Shown here one piece after another: positions 34,008 to 41,988 of a DNA stretch of 64,000 bases (its first letter is position 1; every line of letters begins with the position of its first letter). The notes below the pieces were generated by a model. It saw only the letters and a program-made list of their open reading frames with translations. It was not told the origin of the DNA and did not search any database. The stretch spans positions 26,383-90,382 of IMG/VR virus record IMGVR_UViG_3300009370_000009. One strand, given 5' to 3'. Position numbers and translations under genes: made by a program. Origin of the DNA: a virus.

Positions 34008-34180
34008 ACGCAGGGCAGCCCGATAGAGAAATGTCGAGGGTTTAAATCAGAGTTTACAGAGATTTTCGTTTGATCCGCGATGGAGAATGGTGCGTGTGGT
34101 AGTGTGTTTATTGGCGCCTGAGGGTCATGCCCTCATTCGTTTAGTTAAATCCATTGGATAGATTAACAAAAGGAAAAACA

Positions 34181-34489
34181 ATGAGCATTGTTAAGGTTGA
34201 TGCGTTGCCGGATATCGTTAGGCATAGCGTTGCTAGTGGGCTGATTCTGGAGATCAGAGAAGCCCTTACGGAATCCATTAAGTCAGGTCAGGCTTTTAAG
34301 ATTGATGACCTGCTTGAGGATAAGGATTTCCACAACATGCAGCAGAGAGTTAGGACTCAGGCTAGGAAACTGGGTATGAATGTCTCTGTCCGTAGGGCTA
34401 AGGAAGAGAATGCTCTCTACTTTGTTGCCCTGTCAGATGATATTAAGAAGGATGCAAAGAAGCTTCCTTCTGAGGATTCTGATAAGTAA
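34181..34489 (+). CDS. Unknown small protein, possibly nucleic-acid binding
   Basis: 102 residues from ATG 34181 (AAAGGA upstream). Helical N-terminus, then FKIDDLLEDKDFHNMQQRVRTQARKLG and NVSVRRAKEENALYFVAL, reminiscent of a small winged-helix or beta-hairpin DNA-binding fold (quoted parts are positions about 36-85). Followed by a strong terminator, so it is probably a monocistronic, highly expressed gene. Confidence 0.5.
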   Translation: MSIVKVDALPDIVRHSVASGLILEIREALTESIKSGQAFKIDDLLEDKDFHNMQQRVRTQARKLGMNVSVRRAKEENALYFVALSDDIKKDAKKLPSEDSDK

Positions 34490-34517
34490 CACATCTTAAT
34501 ATAAAACTGAATTCAGT

Positions 34518-34551
34518 AAAAGAGGGGCACCCTTCGGGGTGTCCCTCTTTT
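34518..34551 (+). terminator. Rho-independent terminator
   Basis: Stem AGAGGGGCACCC / GGGTGTCCCTCT with a TTCG tetraloop, one G-T wobble, flanked by A-run before and TTTT after. This is the clearest factor-independent terminator in the window and ends the 34181 transcript. Confidence 0.9.
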
Positions 34552-34581
34552 CTGGTTGTCGATAGTTTAGAAGGTAGGAAT

Positions 34582-34860
34582 GTGAAAGAAGATGAACAAT
34601 TATCGAAGAATATGTGTCCTAGGTGTTTGGGGGATATACAGGGATATCCCGCAACAAGTAGAACAGATAACTTGACAGAAATATGCTCGCCATGCGGACA
34701 GACAGAAGCTATGGAGGACTTTATATATAGCACTATAAAAACACAAGACATGTGGCCGACCCATGAGGGTTTTGCTAAACAGTCTTATTGGAATAAGATG
34801 AACAAACTGACCGGTATGATTACTGATTTAACCAAAAAGGATAGTGATAAAAATGAGTGA
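34582..34860 (+). CDS. Small zinc-ribbon protein
   Basis: 92 residues from GTG 34582. MCPRCLGDIQG and ICSPCGQTEAMEDF form two CxxC knuckles, then a helical tail. It opens the long run of small rightward genes and overlaps the next one. Function unknown. Confidence 0.55.
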   Translation: MKEDEQLSKNMCPRCLGDIQGYPATSRTDNLTEICSPCGQTEAMEDFIYSTIKTQDMWPTHEGFAKQSYWNKMNKLTGMITDLTKKDSDKNE

Positions 34861-35338
34861 TATAATTTCCATTGATGTTTCGGCTCTGATCCAGGAAATA
34901 ACTAATGACGATAGTGGCTATCTTTCCAGTTATGTTGCAGATGCTGTTGATGAAAGGATTACTGAGGCGGTTGGAGATGCGGTAGATGATTACTTGCGCT
35001 ATGGTAGCGATATTGCTGATATTGTAAGTGACTGTGTTACTGATTATCTGAGTTCATCCCTTGGAGAGGAATTGTCGTCGTTATTGAATGATGTTGGGGA
35101 GACGAATCTATGCGGTTTAGGAAGTGATTTTGCGAGAGCAATCAATACTGTTTTAAAGCATCATGTACCCTGGTCGCAGGTTATTGAAGACAGTGAATTG
35201 GCGGATATTATCAAGTCTAACGAATCGACTGAGAACATTCAGAAAATTGTTTCTGATAAGTTCAATAAGGAAATGAAGGTTGAGGTTAGTTTTGTAGATA
35301 AGGAGCCGCCTGAGGTGGTTGGTGGGAGTGTTATTTGA
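34853..35338 (+). CDS. Acidic unknown protein
   Basis: 161 residues from ATG 34853. Strongly acidic, with repeated (V/A)-x-D-A-V-D/(D-Y) helices (ADAVDERITEAVGDAVDDYL), suggesting an amphipathic helical bundle. No known motif. ATGAGTGA overlap before it, TGATG after. Confidence 0.5.
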   Translation: MSDIISIDVSALIQEITNDDSGYLSSYVADAVDERITEAVGDAVDDYLRYGSDIADIVSDCVTDYLSSSLGEELSSLLNDVGETNLCGLGSDFARAINTVLKHHVPWSQVIEDSELADIIKSNESTENIQKIVSDKFNKEMKVEVSFVDKEPPEVVGGSVI

Positions 35339-35541
35339 TGCCTCTGACTGAAGAGGAAAAAGCAGAGATTCGTCTTGAAACTGAGTATAGATGCGATATT
35401 TATACTAATGGAGACTGGTTTCAGGAAAGGGTTAGAGAAGCCCTATGCGAACTGCTATTTCCAGACGTTGAGTCGTGCGATGGAGAATGTCACATAGACT
35501 TTCTAGAATTATTGAAAAGAGCTTTAGATGCCAAAGTATGA
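35338..35541 (+). CDS. Small acidic protein
   Basis: 67 residues from ATG 35338. Helical, with three cysteines (CDIY, ALCEL, SCDGEC) but no classical knuckle. Unknown function; overlaps the next gene by 14 bases. Confidence 0.5.
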   Translation: MPLTEEEKAEIRLETEYRCDIYTNGDWFQERVREALCELLFPDVESCDGECHIDFLELLKRALDAKV

Positions 35542-35722
35542 TATTGAAGTTGAACTTGTGGGTTCTGATGGTAATGCATTTGCGATTATGGGTAAAGTCA
35601 AGGATGCGTTGAAACGTAATGGCGTTACCCCCGAGGAAGTAAATAAATATATGGAAGAGTCAATGTCTGGTGATTATGATAACCTGCTGAATACTGCTAT
35701 GGAATGGGTGAATGTGTTATGA
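35528..35722 (+). CDS. Conserved small phage protein (DGNAF type)
   Basis: 64 residues. VELVGSDGNAFAIMGKVKDA then GDYDNLLNTAMEWV form a pattern I recognise from many phage genomes (DGNAF...ILG...AL...SGDYDHLL), always of unknown function. A compact alpha/beta fold is likely. Confidence 0.65.
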   Translation: MPKYDIEVELVGSDGNAFAIMGKVKDALKRNGVTPEEVNKYMEESMSGDYDNLLNTAMEWVNVL

Positions 35723-36063
35723 GTTACACTAAGGAAGAAATAAAGAAGGCTATTGACGATGGTATTATCGTCAGTAATGGTCATGCTATTATTGACCCTG
35801 CTCATTATGCGCCGTTTGATGTTAGCCATCTAATTAAGGAACACAAGTCTAACTTTAGTTCAAGTAAACAGACTATCTATACTGACGGGGTTGCAGTAGA
35901 ATCAGTAGTTGGCGTAAACAATTTAGACTTCCTGTATTCTCTAGTGCTTCAGTTGAATCTAGATTACGTGTCTTACTTTGGCAGAGGAACCCAGGCAGTA
36001 GAGATGGTTGAAGTTTTAAGTAGATGGGCACATAGTAAGGAAGAAGAATATGCCTCTAGATAG
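35719..36063 (+). CDS. Unknown small protein
   Basis: 114 residues from ATG 35719 (ATGA overlap). N-terminal helix then a hydrophobic segment (LDFLYSLVLQLNLDYVSYFG), ending in an acidic tail. No motif recognised. Confidence 0.45.
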   Translation: MSYTKEEIKKAIDDGIIVSNGHAIIDPAHYAPFDVSHLIKEHKSNFSSSKQTIYTDGVAVESVVGVNNLDFLYSLVLQLNLDYVSYFGRGTQAVEMVEVLSRWAHSKEEEYASR

Positions 36064-36274
36064 AACATTAGAAGGGCGCAGGGTGCGTCTTGTCAAGACT
36101 AACGATCCGTATACTAAACTTGAGCGTGGTTCTTTAGGTACGGTTAAGTATGAAACGTATGACGAATTGTGGGGTGATGAAAAACTATCAGTAGATTGGG
36201 ATGATGGTTCAAAACTTATGCTTATAGCAGGTGAGGATCATTGGCAAATATTGCCTATGGAAGAAGTAAAATGA
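36050..36274 (+). CDS. DUF4314-like small beta protein
   Basis: 74 residues. GRRVRLVKTNDPYT, GSLGTVKYE and VDWDDGSKLML follow the SH3-like layout of DUF4314: G-RV-LV-DPYT then G-GTV then V-WDDGS-L. Function in phages is unknown. Tightly overlapped with both neighbours, the next of which has a related fold. Confidence 0.65.
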   Translation: MPLDRTLEGRRVRLVKTNDPYTKLERGSLGTVKYETYDELWGDEKLSVDWDDGSKLMLIAGEDHWQILPMEEVK

Positions 36275-36462
36275 TACATATTGGATCAAGGGTTAAAGTC
36301 ATTGATCAAGATATAACGGGAACTGTTGTTAGGTATGACGGCAGTAAGCTTTGTGTATTGGATGATGACAGAGATATGTGGCGTTTTGATATAGAGCCAG
36401 AAGGTGAAGAAGGAATACTTATTTATCGGCAATCAGAAGTTGAGGAAATAAATGAAGAATAA
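36271..36462 (+). CDS. Small SH3-like beta protein
   Basis: 63 residues from ATG 36271. GSRVKVIDQDITGTVVRYDGSKLCVLDDD is a small beta-barrel pattern similar to the preceding DUF4314-like protein, so the pair may be a diverged duplication. Ends in an acidic tail. Confidence 0.5.
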   Translation: MIHIGSRVKVIDQDITGTVVRYDGSKLCVLDDDRDMWRFDIEPEGEEGILIYRQSEVEEINEE

Positions 36463-36820
36463 GACTAAGTTAGCAGGGTTCTGTGGCGTGGATTCAGGCC
36501 AAATAATGGTCATTGATCCATGCTATGCGTTTAAGGATGACTATTTCGGTAGCGATACTCCTCCAACAGGTGGAAACTATGATTCTGTTTGCAGGGTAAG
36601 TATTGCAGATACGTTTGGAGAGTTTTCGTTACCTGCTAATGGTTACCACGGCAGTATTGGTGTAGTTACATCTTCTGGTTATGGTGACGGTAGATATCCT
36701 GTTTTTGTTGATGTTAATGACGACGGCAGGGTTGTTGAATTGCGTATTGCCTTTGATGGCATTAGGCATGATGATCTTCAAGTTATGATGAATTGGGAAG
36801 AAGAGGAAGGGCTTATCTGA
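36452..36820 (+). CDS. DUF4241-like protein
   Basis: 122 residues. CGVDSGQIMVIDPCYAF near the start and DGRYPVFVDVNDDGRVVELRIAF near the end match a phage-borne DUF4241-type pattern (VDSGQ...DPCY...YPV). Enzymatic role unknown. TGATG overlap with the next gene. Confidence 0.6.
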   Translation: MKNKTKLAGFCGVDSGQIMVIDPCYAFKDDYFGSDTPPTGGNYDSVCRVSIADTFGEFSLPANGYHGSIGVVTSSGYGDGRYPVFVDVNDDGRVVELRIAFDGIRHDDLQVMMNWEEEEGLI

Positions 36821-37392
36821 TGCCTAATTGGTGTACAAATACGTTGAACATTTGCGGGCCTGTTGCTGAAGTAGACGGGTTTGTCAAAGCCATTAAGAGT
36901 GATGATGACGGTCAGGAATATACTATTCTTGAAAGTCTCTATCCTATTCCAGATGACCTAAAAGATCTGCCTTCTAGGTTTGGTGCTATTCCTGATGATG
37001 ATCCAGATAAGGAGAAGAAGGAGAGTAATAAGGAAAAGTACGGTGCTGTAGATTGGTATGATTGGTGCTGTAATAATTGGGGCACTAAGTGGGCTGATTG
37101 TCATACTGAGTATATTACTGATGATCAATCAGAAGGTCTAAAGAAAGTTATGTTTAGATTTGATAGCGCTTGGTCGCCGCCAATTGATGGATTCAATGCT
37201 ATTGCTATGATGTTTCCAAAGCTTGTATTTGACCTTAGGTATGAAGAACCTGGTATGTGTTATCAAGGTTACAAGATTTGGGGTAATGGTGAATCAGTAG
37301 CCGAAGCGGAAATGGAGTATATGGCTTCAGGGGATATGATTTTTGATACTATTGATTGGGATTATGAACATTATTGCGGCAAGGAGGATTAG
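36820..37392 (+). CDS. DUF1281/Api92-like ferredoxin-fold protein
   Basis: 190 residues from ATG 36820. MPNWCTNTLNICGP is the signature opening of a phage/plasmid family with a ferredoxin-like fold. A middle DWYDWCCNNWGTKWADC and a closing AWSPPIDGF also fit it. Function unknown. Confidence 0.7.
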   Translation: MPNWCTNTLNICGPVAEVDGFVKAIKSDDDGQEYTILESLYPIPDDLKDLPSRFGAIPDDDPDKEKKESNKEKYGAVDWYDWCCNNWGTKWADCHTEYITDDQSEGLKKVMFRFDSAWSPPIDGFNAIAMMFPKLVFDLRYEEPGMCYQGYKIWGNGESVAEAEMEYMASGDMIFDTIDWDYEHYCGKED

Positions 37393-37397
37393 TAAAG

Positions 37398-37667
37398 ATG
37401 AGTAGTAATTATCCGCCGGGTGTTACTGGAAATGAATATGAGATTGCTGGACCTGATGAGCAGTGGGACGAGGAGTATTTTTGTGAAAAGTGTGAAACGG
37501 ATACTATGTTCAGTTGTGAATCATTTCAAGGACAAAGATCTGGTGTATGTGGGGAGTGTAATTCTGATCTTGATCTTGGTCACAGGGATGACTATATTGA
37601 TTGGGAATGGGTAGAGGATCAGAAAGAAGATTTGGATCTTCATAGAGCAGAGATGGGATGGGACTAA
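37398..37667 (+). CDS. Zinc-ribbon protein
   Basis: 89 residues from ATG 37398 with AAGGAGG upstream. FCEKCETDTMFSC and GVCGECNSDLDLG form two knuckles; the rest is acidic. Linked to the next gene by TAATG. Confidence 0.55.
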   Translation: MSSNYPPGVTGNEYEIAGPDEQWDEEYFCEKCETDTMFSCESFQGQRSGVCGECNSDLDLGHRDDYIDWEWVEDQKEDLDLHRAEMGWD

Positions 37668-38191
37668 TGGCGAGTCCAAAGCGAAATAAAGAGTTATTTT
37701 TTGAGATAGCAGATATTGTTGATTTTGAACATAGTAAATATCAGCAAGAGTATTGGGCTTCAACATATCCAATTGAAATTGATGTTGACAGTCCTAATCC
37801 CTTAAGTGTAGCAATTGATGTTAAAGAGTGTAATACTTCAGGCTGTATTGCTGGGTGGGCTGCTTTATTAAGTGGATGGTATCCTAGGATTCATCTTCGA
37901 TATGACAACGGAATCGCTTTTGATTATACTTTCATGGCTGAACAGCCTCTCGTTAATAGAGGTGGGACGTTTAAGTATGATTTAAAAGGGTATATGCATC
38001 CGTTAGAAGATGAAGAGATCAATTTCCGCTCTCCAGAGGATATTGGGCAAGAATTATTAGGTTTGGATCATGATGAGGCAGAGCATGTGTTTGCCGAATT
38101 TCAAGATTGGACTGGTGATGATTTGAGGAAAATGGGAAAGGGGGCGGATGTCTTTGAGATGGGCATGGAAGGCTGTGAAGAAGAAGATTAA
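37667..38191 (+). CDS. Unknown protein with CxxxGCxAGW motif, paralog A
   Basis: 174 residues from ATG 37667. Opens KRNKELFFEIADIVDFEHSKY and has CNTSGCIAGWAALLSGWYP at about 59-77. The protein at 49164 has the same opening (DLFNQIADVIDFIPERYDQ) and CGTSCCVAGWTALLEGWHP, and both end with a LLGLDHDEAEHVF / ALGISAAESSVLF helix and DDLRxxGKG. The pair are paralogs of a phage family whose role is unknown. Confidence 0.65.
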   Translation: MASPKRNKELFFEIADIVDFEHSKYQQEYWASTYPIEIDVDSPNPLSVAIDVKECNTSGCIAGWAALLSGWYPRIHLRYDNGIAFDYTFMAEQPLVNRGGTFKYDLKGYMHPLEDEEINFRSPEDIGQELLGLDHDEAEHVFAEFQDWTGDDLRKMGKGADVFEMGMEGCEEED

Positions 38192-38420
38192 GGTTTCTGA
38201 ACTGCAGATTGTAGAGGGTAGATTGAATCGTAAATACGACAGTCTGAGAAATTTTTATGAGATGAAATTGCGAGAACAACGTGAAGAGATAAACGTGCTT
38301 AAGATGGAAGTGACGTTGCTGTCTAATATGCTGTGGGAAATTAAGAAAGATTTGGAGCATAGTCGAGAGCATCAATACAGTAAATCTAAGTTACAAGATT
38401 GGCTACTTAAGAAGGATTGA
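38148..38420 (+). CDS. Coiled-coil protein
   Basis: 90 residues from ATG 38148, overlapping the previous gene by 44 bases. Basic N-terminus (WKAVKKKIKV) then a heptad-like helix through most of the protein (LREQREEINVLKMEVTLLSN). Likely oligomeric; function unknown. Confidence 0.5.
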   Translation: MSLRWAWKAVKKKIKVSELQIVEGRLNRKYDSLRNFYEMKLREQREEINVLKMEVTLLSNMLWEIKKDLEHSREHQYSKSKLQDWLLKKD

Positions 38421-38427
38421 ATAAGGT

Positions 38428-38688
38428 ATGACAACGTATAGATCGTCAGAGAAAGAATTGCTTGAGAAGGATTTGTCGGTATTGCATGGTGCTACGATTG
38501 TATCCACTTTTGTTGAGGATGACGATTGGGATGCTTGGCCTGTATTGGTGTTGGAAATTCAGGGTAAAGGCGGTACTAAATTTGTTGATAGTGTGGTTAT
38601 ATCCCAAGATATGGAGGGGAATGGTCCTGGTGTTTTAATTGGTTTATGGGATATTGTTAACAAGGTTAGGGATACGGAATTGGTATGA
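38428..38688 (+). CDS. Unknown small beta protein
   Basis: 86 residues. Contains WDAWPVLVLEIQGKGGTKFVDSVVIS, a run of beta strands. No motif. Its stop overlaps the next ATG (ATGA). Confidence 0.45.
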   Translation: MTTYRSSEKELLEKDLSVLHGATIVSTFVEDDDWDAWPVLVLEIQGKGGTKFVDSVVISQDMEGNGPGVLIGLWDIVNKVRDTELV

Positions 38689-38822
38689 AGGAATCAGAGA
38701 GGCCACATATCGGTCAAAGATTAGTTACTAATGTTAGGTGTTATGAGTGTAACAGGTTGTTTGATTTATTAGATGAGACTGATGCTCAAGAATACTATTA
38801 TGGGCATGATTGCGAGGTTTAG
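38685..38822 (+). CDS. Small Cys protein
   Basis: 45 residues from ATG 38685. VRCYECNRLFDLL holds one CxxC pair, with a His-Asp-Cys at the end that could complete a metal site. Supported by ATGA overlap with the gene before it. Confidence 0.45.
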   Translation: MKESERPHIGQRLVTNVRCYECNRLFDLLDETDAQEYYYGHDCEV

Positions 38823-38828
38823 GGTTTG

Positions 38829-39224
38829 ATGGAAACTGAAAATAGGTTAACTGAAACCGAGCAGAACGATATTGATGCTCAGTTGTCATACGAGAATATG
38901 ACGACAATAGTTGGCGATATTCAGAAGAAGCATCTTGGTGAAGAGTTTATGGAGGATTATGACGAATATTGGGATACACTACATGATATGGTGTTGAGTA
39001 TTGAAGAGAGAAAAGTTTATGAAATATGTTTGGGAACTGGTGGGCCTGGTTATCATTTGAATGTCGAAGTTAGAGGGAGTGGTAATCTTGCAGATGTTGA
39101 ACGTATGTCGTATACTTATTTAAGCTGGTTTTACCGAAAGGACATCCCTATTGATAAGGGTACCAAAGAGTGGGATGTTTGGGAAGAATTTGCTCGCAAT
39201 TTCGTAGAGGAATGGGTGGTGTAA
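38829..39224 (+). CDS. Unknown acidic protein
   Basis: 131 residues from ATG 38829. Contains EICLGTGGPGYHLNVEVRG, a pattern I have seen in small phage genes without known function. Acidic helix at each end. TAATG into the next gene. Confidence 0.5.
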   Translation: METENRLTETEQNDIDAQLSYENMTTIVGDIQKKHLGEEFMEDYDEYWDTLHDMVLSIEERKVYEICLGTGGPGYHLNVEVRGSGNLADVERMSYTYLSWFYRKDIPIDKGTKEWDVWEEFARNFVEEWVV

Positions 39225-39520
39225 TGCCGGCGCATAATAAATATTATGTAGTCGAATACCGTTATGCGGTACGCATTGATGGCGTCAATAATGTTATGAC
39301 TGCTGTTGCGAAAGCTAATGAAATTGTTGAGAGGAAGTGGGGGTTTAGACCGACGAATTGGTTTGCTAGGATATTTGAATATTTCGGCGGTCCAGATCAT
39401 ACAGGCCCATCGAATGAGTATTTCTATAATCCACACAGTGTGTCTTATAGGGAGATAGATAAGAACTGGGAATCGCATCAGGAATTGATCAAGAATGGAG
39501 AAGAGCCAAATGCCAGTTAA
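39224..39520 (+). CDS. Unknown small protein
   Basis: 98 residues from ATG 39224 (TAATG). Aromatic-rich middle (WGFRPTNWFARIFEYFGG). No motif recognised. Confidence 0.45.
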   Translation: MPAHNKYYVVEYRYAVRIDGVNNVMTAVAKANEIVERKWGFRPTNWFARIFEYFGGPDHTGPSNEYFYNPHSVSYREIDKNWESHQELIKNGEEPNAS

Positions 39521-39782
39521 AGTTGCGGATTGGAAAACGCCTCGCGTCAAGGTTTTCTTGGCGCCAGAGGATTCAACTGTTATTGGGACTATGGAATTCC
39601 AAAAAAACCAGGAAAGTGGTTTACTGGATCTAGTTGTACAGTTTAGAAACGATACGGTTTATCATTACTTTGATGTCGAAGAAGAAGATATCGCTCAGGT
39701 GCTGTTTTCGCATTCGATTGGGTCTGCGTTTAACAATTTGATAAGTAAGACTGACAAGTATAGATTTGAGAAGGTCATCTAG
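39510..39782 (+). CDS. KTSC-domain-like small protein
   Basis: 90 residues from ATG 39510 (GGAGAAG upstream). The C-terminal half, RNDTVYHYFDVEEEDIAQVL then SIGSAFNNLI, follows the KTSC layout (VY-Y--V-------L---S-G--FN--I). KTSC domains are found next to diverse nucleic-acid enzymes; function here unknown. Confidence 0.6.
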   Translation: MPVKVADWKTPRVKVFLAPEDSTVIGTMEFQKNQESGLLDLVVQFRNDTVYHYFDVEEEDIAQVLFSHSIGSAFNNLISKTDKYRFEKVI

Positions 39783-39783
39783 T

Positions 39784-40368
39784 ATGATATTGAAAGGGCT
39801 GTCTGTTTTTATAATATTGTTTGCGTCTATAGGTAGTCCGTTAAATAATACTGTGTATGATGAAATGCTGTTAAATAATAACCGTATACCTGGGCCTGTG
39901 GCAATAAATAACGAAGGTCCAGGTGTATTTGTTAGTTATGAAACTAACGAGTATGATGAATGGGAAAGAGAATTTAAGCGGGAATTGGGGTATGAAGAGG
40001 GTAAGGAATGTCCTGAGACTGGATCTTGTGATATACCAGAAGAAATTTGGTTAGGTCATTATCCTACGTTGAATGAAATGGTTAGTTATTTCTTTCTGCC
40101 AGAAGATAGGGAGTGGGCATTAAGGGTTGCATACTGTGAATCAAGTGCTAGGCCAGAAGATAAGTTTAACGAGGCTGTAAACGAGTTATCTGGAGCTGTG
40201 GGTTTCTATCAGCATTTACCTAAGTATTGGACTGAGAGATCGTATTATGCTGGGTATTTTGGTTTCGCTATGAATCATCCTAAGGCAAACGTTGGAGTTG
40301 CTGCCTGGTTATACTATGAGTATGGTGGTAGTAGTCATTGGAATGCCTCAAAATCGTGTTGGGAATAG
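39784..40368 (+). CDS. Exported lytic-transglycosylase-like protein
   Basis: 194 residues from ATG 39784. An N-terminal hydrophobic signal (MILKGLSVFIILFASIG) is followed by an acidic linker and, from about residue 95, a lysozyme-like fold: WALRVAYCESSARPE with the catalytic-type Glu, ELSGAVGFYQHLPKYW, and NVGVAAWLYYEYGGSSHW. This is the Gly-phe-Gln pattern of SLT/resuscitation-factor-like domains, so it likely trims peptidoglycan. Odd to find it among small early-type genes; it may help DNA entry or lysis. Confidence 0.7.
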   Translation: MILKGLSVFIILFASIGSPLNNTVYDEMLLNNNRIPGPVAINNEGPGVFVSYETNEYDEWEREFKRELGYEEGKECPETGSCDIPEEIWLGHYPTLNEMVSYFFLPEDREWALRVAYCESSARPEDKFNEAVNELSGAVGFYQHLPKYWTERSYYAGYFGFAMNHPKANVGVAAWLYYEYGGSSHWNASKSCWE

Positions 40369-40729
40369 GAGATTGGTATAGATGATGCCGGCCAGAAAAA
40401 TATATACTCAACTTGACGCAAGAAATAAGATAAAAGTGCTGGGCGCACTTAATGAAACACTCAATCATTCACTCAATCACTAGAGCAGACATTTCTGCCG
40501 CCTATTGCCGGCGATTGTCTGCACCTTTGATTGCCCCATTCCCAGGCGTTTATTGCCATGAAAAGCAAGAGTTTCTGTCGCGTTTCTCTCTATGATAGTC
40601 TAGTGTTTGTGGGAGGGAATCACTCGACCAATTGCGAGAGTAACTTGAACGAAAACCTAAACTATAAGTTTGAAGGGGGTTCAAATCTACTCAAAGTAAT
40701 TGGTAAACATAAACCTGAAAGGGGGAGTT
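40369..40729. other. Intergenic control region
   Basis: 361 bases without a supported gene. It holds intergenic box copy 2 (40395-40447), a CAATCATTCACTCAATCAC direct repeat, and a long hairpin with arms GCAGACA (40485) and TGTCTGC (40515). A reading frame at 40531-40737 lacks a ribosome-binding site and looks spurious. The next gene has GGGGGAG before its start. Confidence 0.55.
40395..40447 (+). repeat. Intergenic box, copy 2
   Basis: Begins with the 17 bases identical to 33943-33959 and continues through TAAGATAAAA and a hairpin AAGTGC/GCACTT. The latter part aligns with 45646-45668 (TAAGATAAAA then TGC-GGG-GCA). Confidence 0.6.
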
Positions 40730-41149
40730 GTGGCTAGTAAATTGCGAAAGAAGAAGTGTGGTTGCGAAACCATAATCTCAATTCTTGGTGATCCTGAATT
40801 CGATAAGAATTGGGATGGGAAAGACATTAGTGTTTCTTGCGAGATTGATTATTTGTGCCAGAAGCACAAGGATGAGCTTTTGCTTAAGAAGTGGGCTGGT
40901 CATCACATTGTGGTGAATGGAAACGACTACGGTTTGGTTGTTGCTGTGGCCCAGGAAAACAATATAAGGTGTTTGGTTACTGATAAAGAGTATGCCATAC
41001 CTTATGCTGCCTATTTGAACTATCGAATTACCAATTGTGTTGATGAAGATGGTGAAAAGCTAGTTCATTACCCTGATGGTACTAGGTTGTCTAAGAGTAA
41101 TGTTGGACCTAAGTTTCCTGAACGGCGTAAGCGTAGTTATCCTAACTAG
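40730..41149 (+). CDS. Unknown protein with Cys-rich N-terminus
   Basis: 139 residues from GTG 40730 (strong GGGGGAG). KKKCGCETII and VSCEIDYLCQKHK suggest a metal site, then a beta-rich body and a basic tail (PERRKRSYPN). Function unknown. Confidence 0.5.
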   Translation: MASKLRKKKCGCETIISILGDPEFDKNWDGKDISVSCEIDYLCQKHKDELLLKKWAGHHIVVNGNDYGLVVAVAQENNIRCLVTDKEYAIPYAAYLNYRITNCVDEDGEKLVHYPDGTRLSKSNVGPKFPERRKRSYPN

Positions 41150-41161
41150 AAAGGTAATACA

Positions 41162-41278
41162 TTGAGTATTATTCGTTGTCGTTGTGATAAGTGCCGTAAG
41201 AATGATCCTAACGGTAGGGGTTTCATTTGGGAATACGTTGATGGAACCTGGAAGAAGTTGTACGCAGTAAAGGCATAG
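41162..41278 (+). CDS. 38-residue Cys peptide
   Basis: TTG 41162 with AAAGG upstream. RCRCDKCRKN followed by GRGFIWEYVDGTWKKL. A compact metal-binding peptide; the ribosome-binding site and lack of other coding in this gap support it. Confidence 0.45.
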   Translation: MSIIRCRCDKCRKNDPNGRGFIWEYVDGTWKKLYAVKA

Positions 41279-41293
41279 AAAGGAGTTACTGAT

Positions 41294-41419
41294 ATGCCTC
41301 AGAAATGCGCTAACTCAATGGATATGCGTGATCGTATTGGTTGCGATTGCGAAGAGTGTAAGCAATTCTGGATTGAATACTACAATGAGGTACCCAATCC
41401 GATTGAAGAAACTCTGTAG
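41294..41419 (+). CDS. 41-residue Cys peptide
   Basis: ATG 41294 with AGGAG upstream. KCANSM and GCDCEECKQFW give four or five cysteines, related in style to the preceding peptide. Directly upstream of tRNA-Leu. Confidence 0.45.
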   Translation: MPQKCANSMDMRDRIGCDCEECKQFWIEYYNEVPNPIEETL

Positions 41420-41430
41420 TAATTGGTTTC

Positions 41431-41512
41431 GCTCCAGTGGTGGAATTGGCATACACAACAGACTTAAAATCTGTCGCTGAAAAGCATAAGGGTTCGAGTC
41501 CCTTCTGGAGCA
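41431..41512 (+). tRNA. tRNA-Leu (anticodon UAA)
   Basis: Acceptor GCTCCAG pairs with CTGGAGC. The anticodon loop CTTAAAA on stem ACAGA/TCTGT gives UAA. A long variable arm is present, and the T-arm has TTCGAGT. CCA is not encoded. It reads UUA, a very rare codon in high-GC actinobacteria but common here. Confidence 0.92.
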
Positions 41513-41549
41513 CGCTTAAGTTAGTTTAATCTATTAGATTGGAGAGGTA

Positions 41550-41780
41550 ATGCTTGAGTTTGATATTGCTACGTTAAGTGAACTTATGGCTGAGGATGCC
41601 CTTCAGGATTACTATGATAGTATTGCTGAGGAGTTGCAATTAGATGATGATCCTGGTTTAGTTGAGGAAGATGGTCCTGTTTATTATGGTTGTCTTGAGT
41701 CGCTTAGCCATGAGGAATTGGTTTACAAGTATCAGATGCTTTCGATTGAGTTTGAGAGGTTGTCAAATGTCAGAAGTTGA
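41550..41780 (+). CDS. Small acidic protein
   Basis: 76 residues, GGAGAGG upstream. Acidic helices (LSELMAEDALQDYYDSIAEE). Overlaps the next gene by 14 bases. Unknown function. Confidence 0.45.
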   Translation: MLEFDIATLSELMAEDALQDYYDSIAEELQLDDDPGLVEEDGPVYYGCLESLSHEELVYKYQMLSIEFERLSNVRS

Positions 41781-41988
41781 AAACGAAGAGGTAGTAGAGA
41801 AGAAGTGGGTTGATCCAGCACTTTATTTCCCGAATAGGAGAGGTGGAGTGCGTAAGGCTAAGGGGCCGTTGTTGCCTGAGATTAGTCATTCCAGGAGAAT
41901 GGAAATTGAAGATAACTTGCGTAACCGTAGGTTGCGTTTGGAGGAAATCCGCGAGGAAAGGAAAAGGGATGCCGAATCTAACGTTTAG
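41767..41988 (+). CDS. Small charged protein
   Basis: 73 residues from ATG 41767. Basic patch (FPNRRGGVRKAKGP) then a charged helix (LRNRRLRLEEIREERKRD). Possibly nucleic-acid binding; no motif. Confidence 0.45.
   Translation: MSEVENEEVVEKKWVDPALYFPNRRGGVRKAKGPLLPEISHSRRMEIEDNLRNRRLRLEEIREERKRDAESNV

Larger units (their letters stand above)
33933..34180. other. Intergenic control region after terminase
   Basis: 248 bases without a convincing gene. It contains the 17-base box GAAAAATATATACTCAA at 33943, one full 16-bp palindrome at 33992, two direct repeats of CGAGGGTTT (about 33986 and 34052), and a short hairpin TGAGGG/CCCTCA at 34119-34135. Confidence 0.6.

Noticed and set aside
40600-40720. 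Possible degenerate tRNA (GGGGGTTCAAATCTACTC)
   Set aside because: The T-arm-like string cannot form a five-pair stem and no matching acceptor or anticodon arm could be found.
40531-40737. 68-residue reading frame in the 40369-40729 gap
   Set aside because: No ribosome-binding site, unusual composition, and it overlaps the well-supported GTG start at 40730 and the hairpin region.
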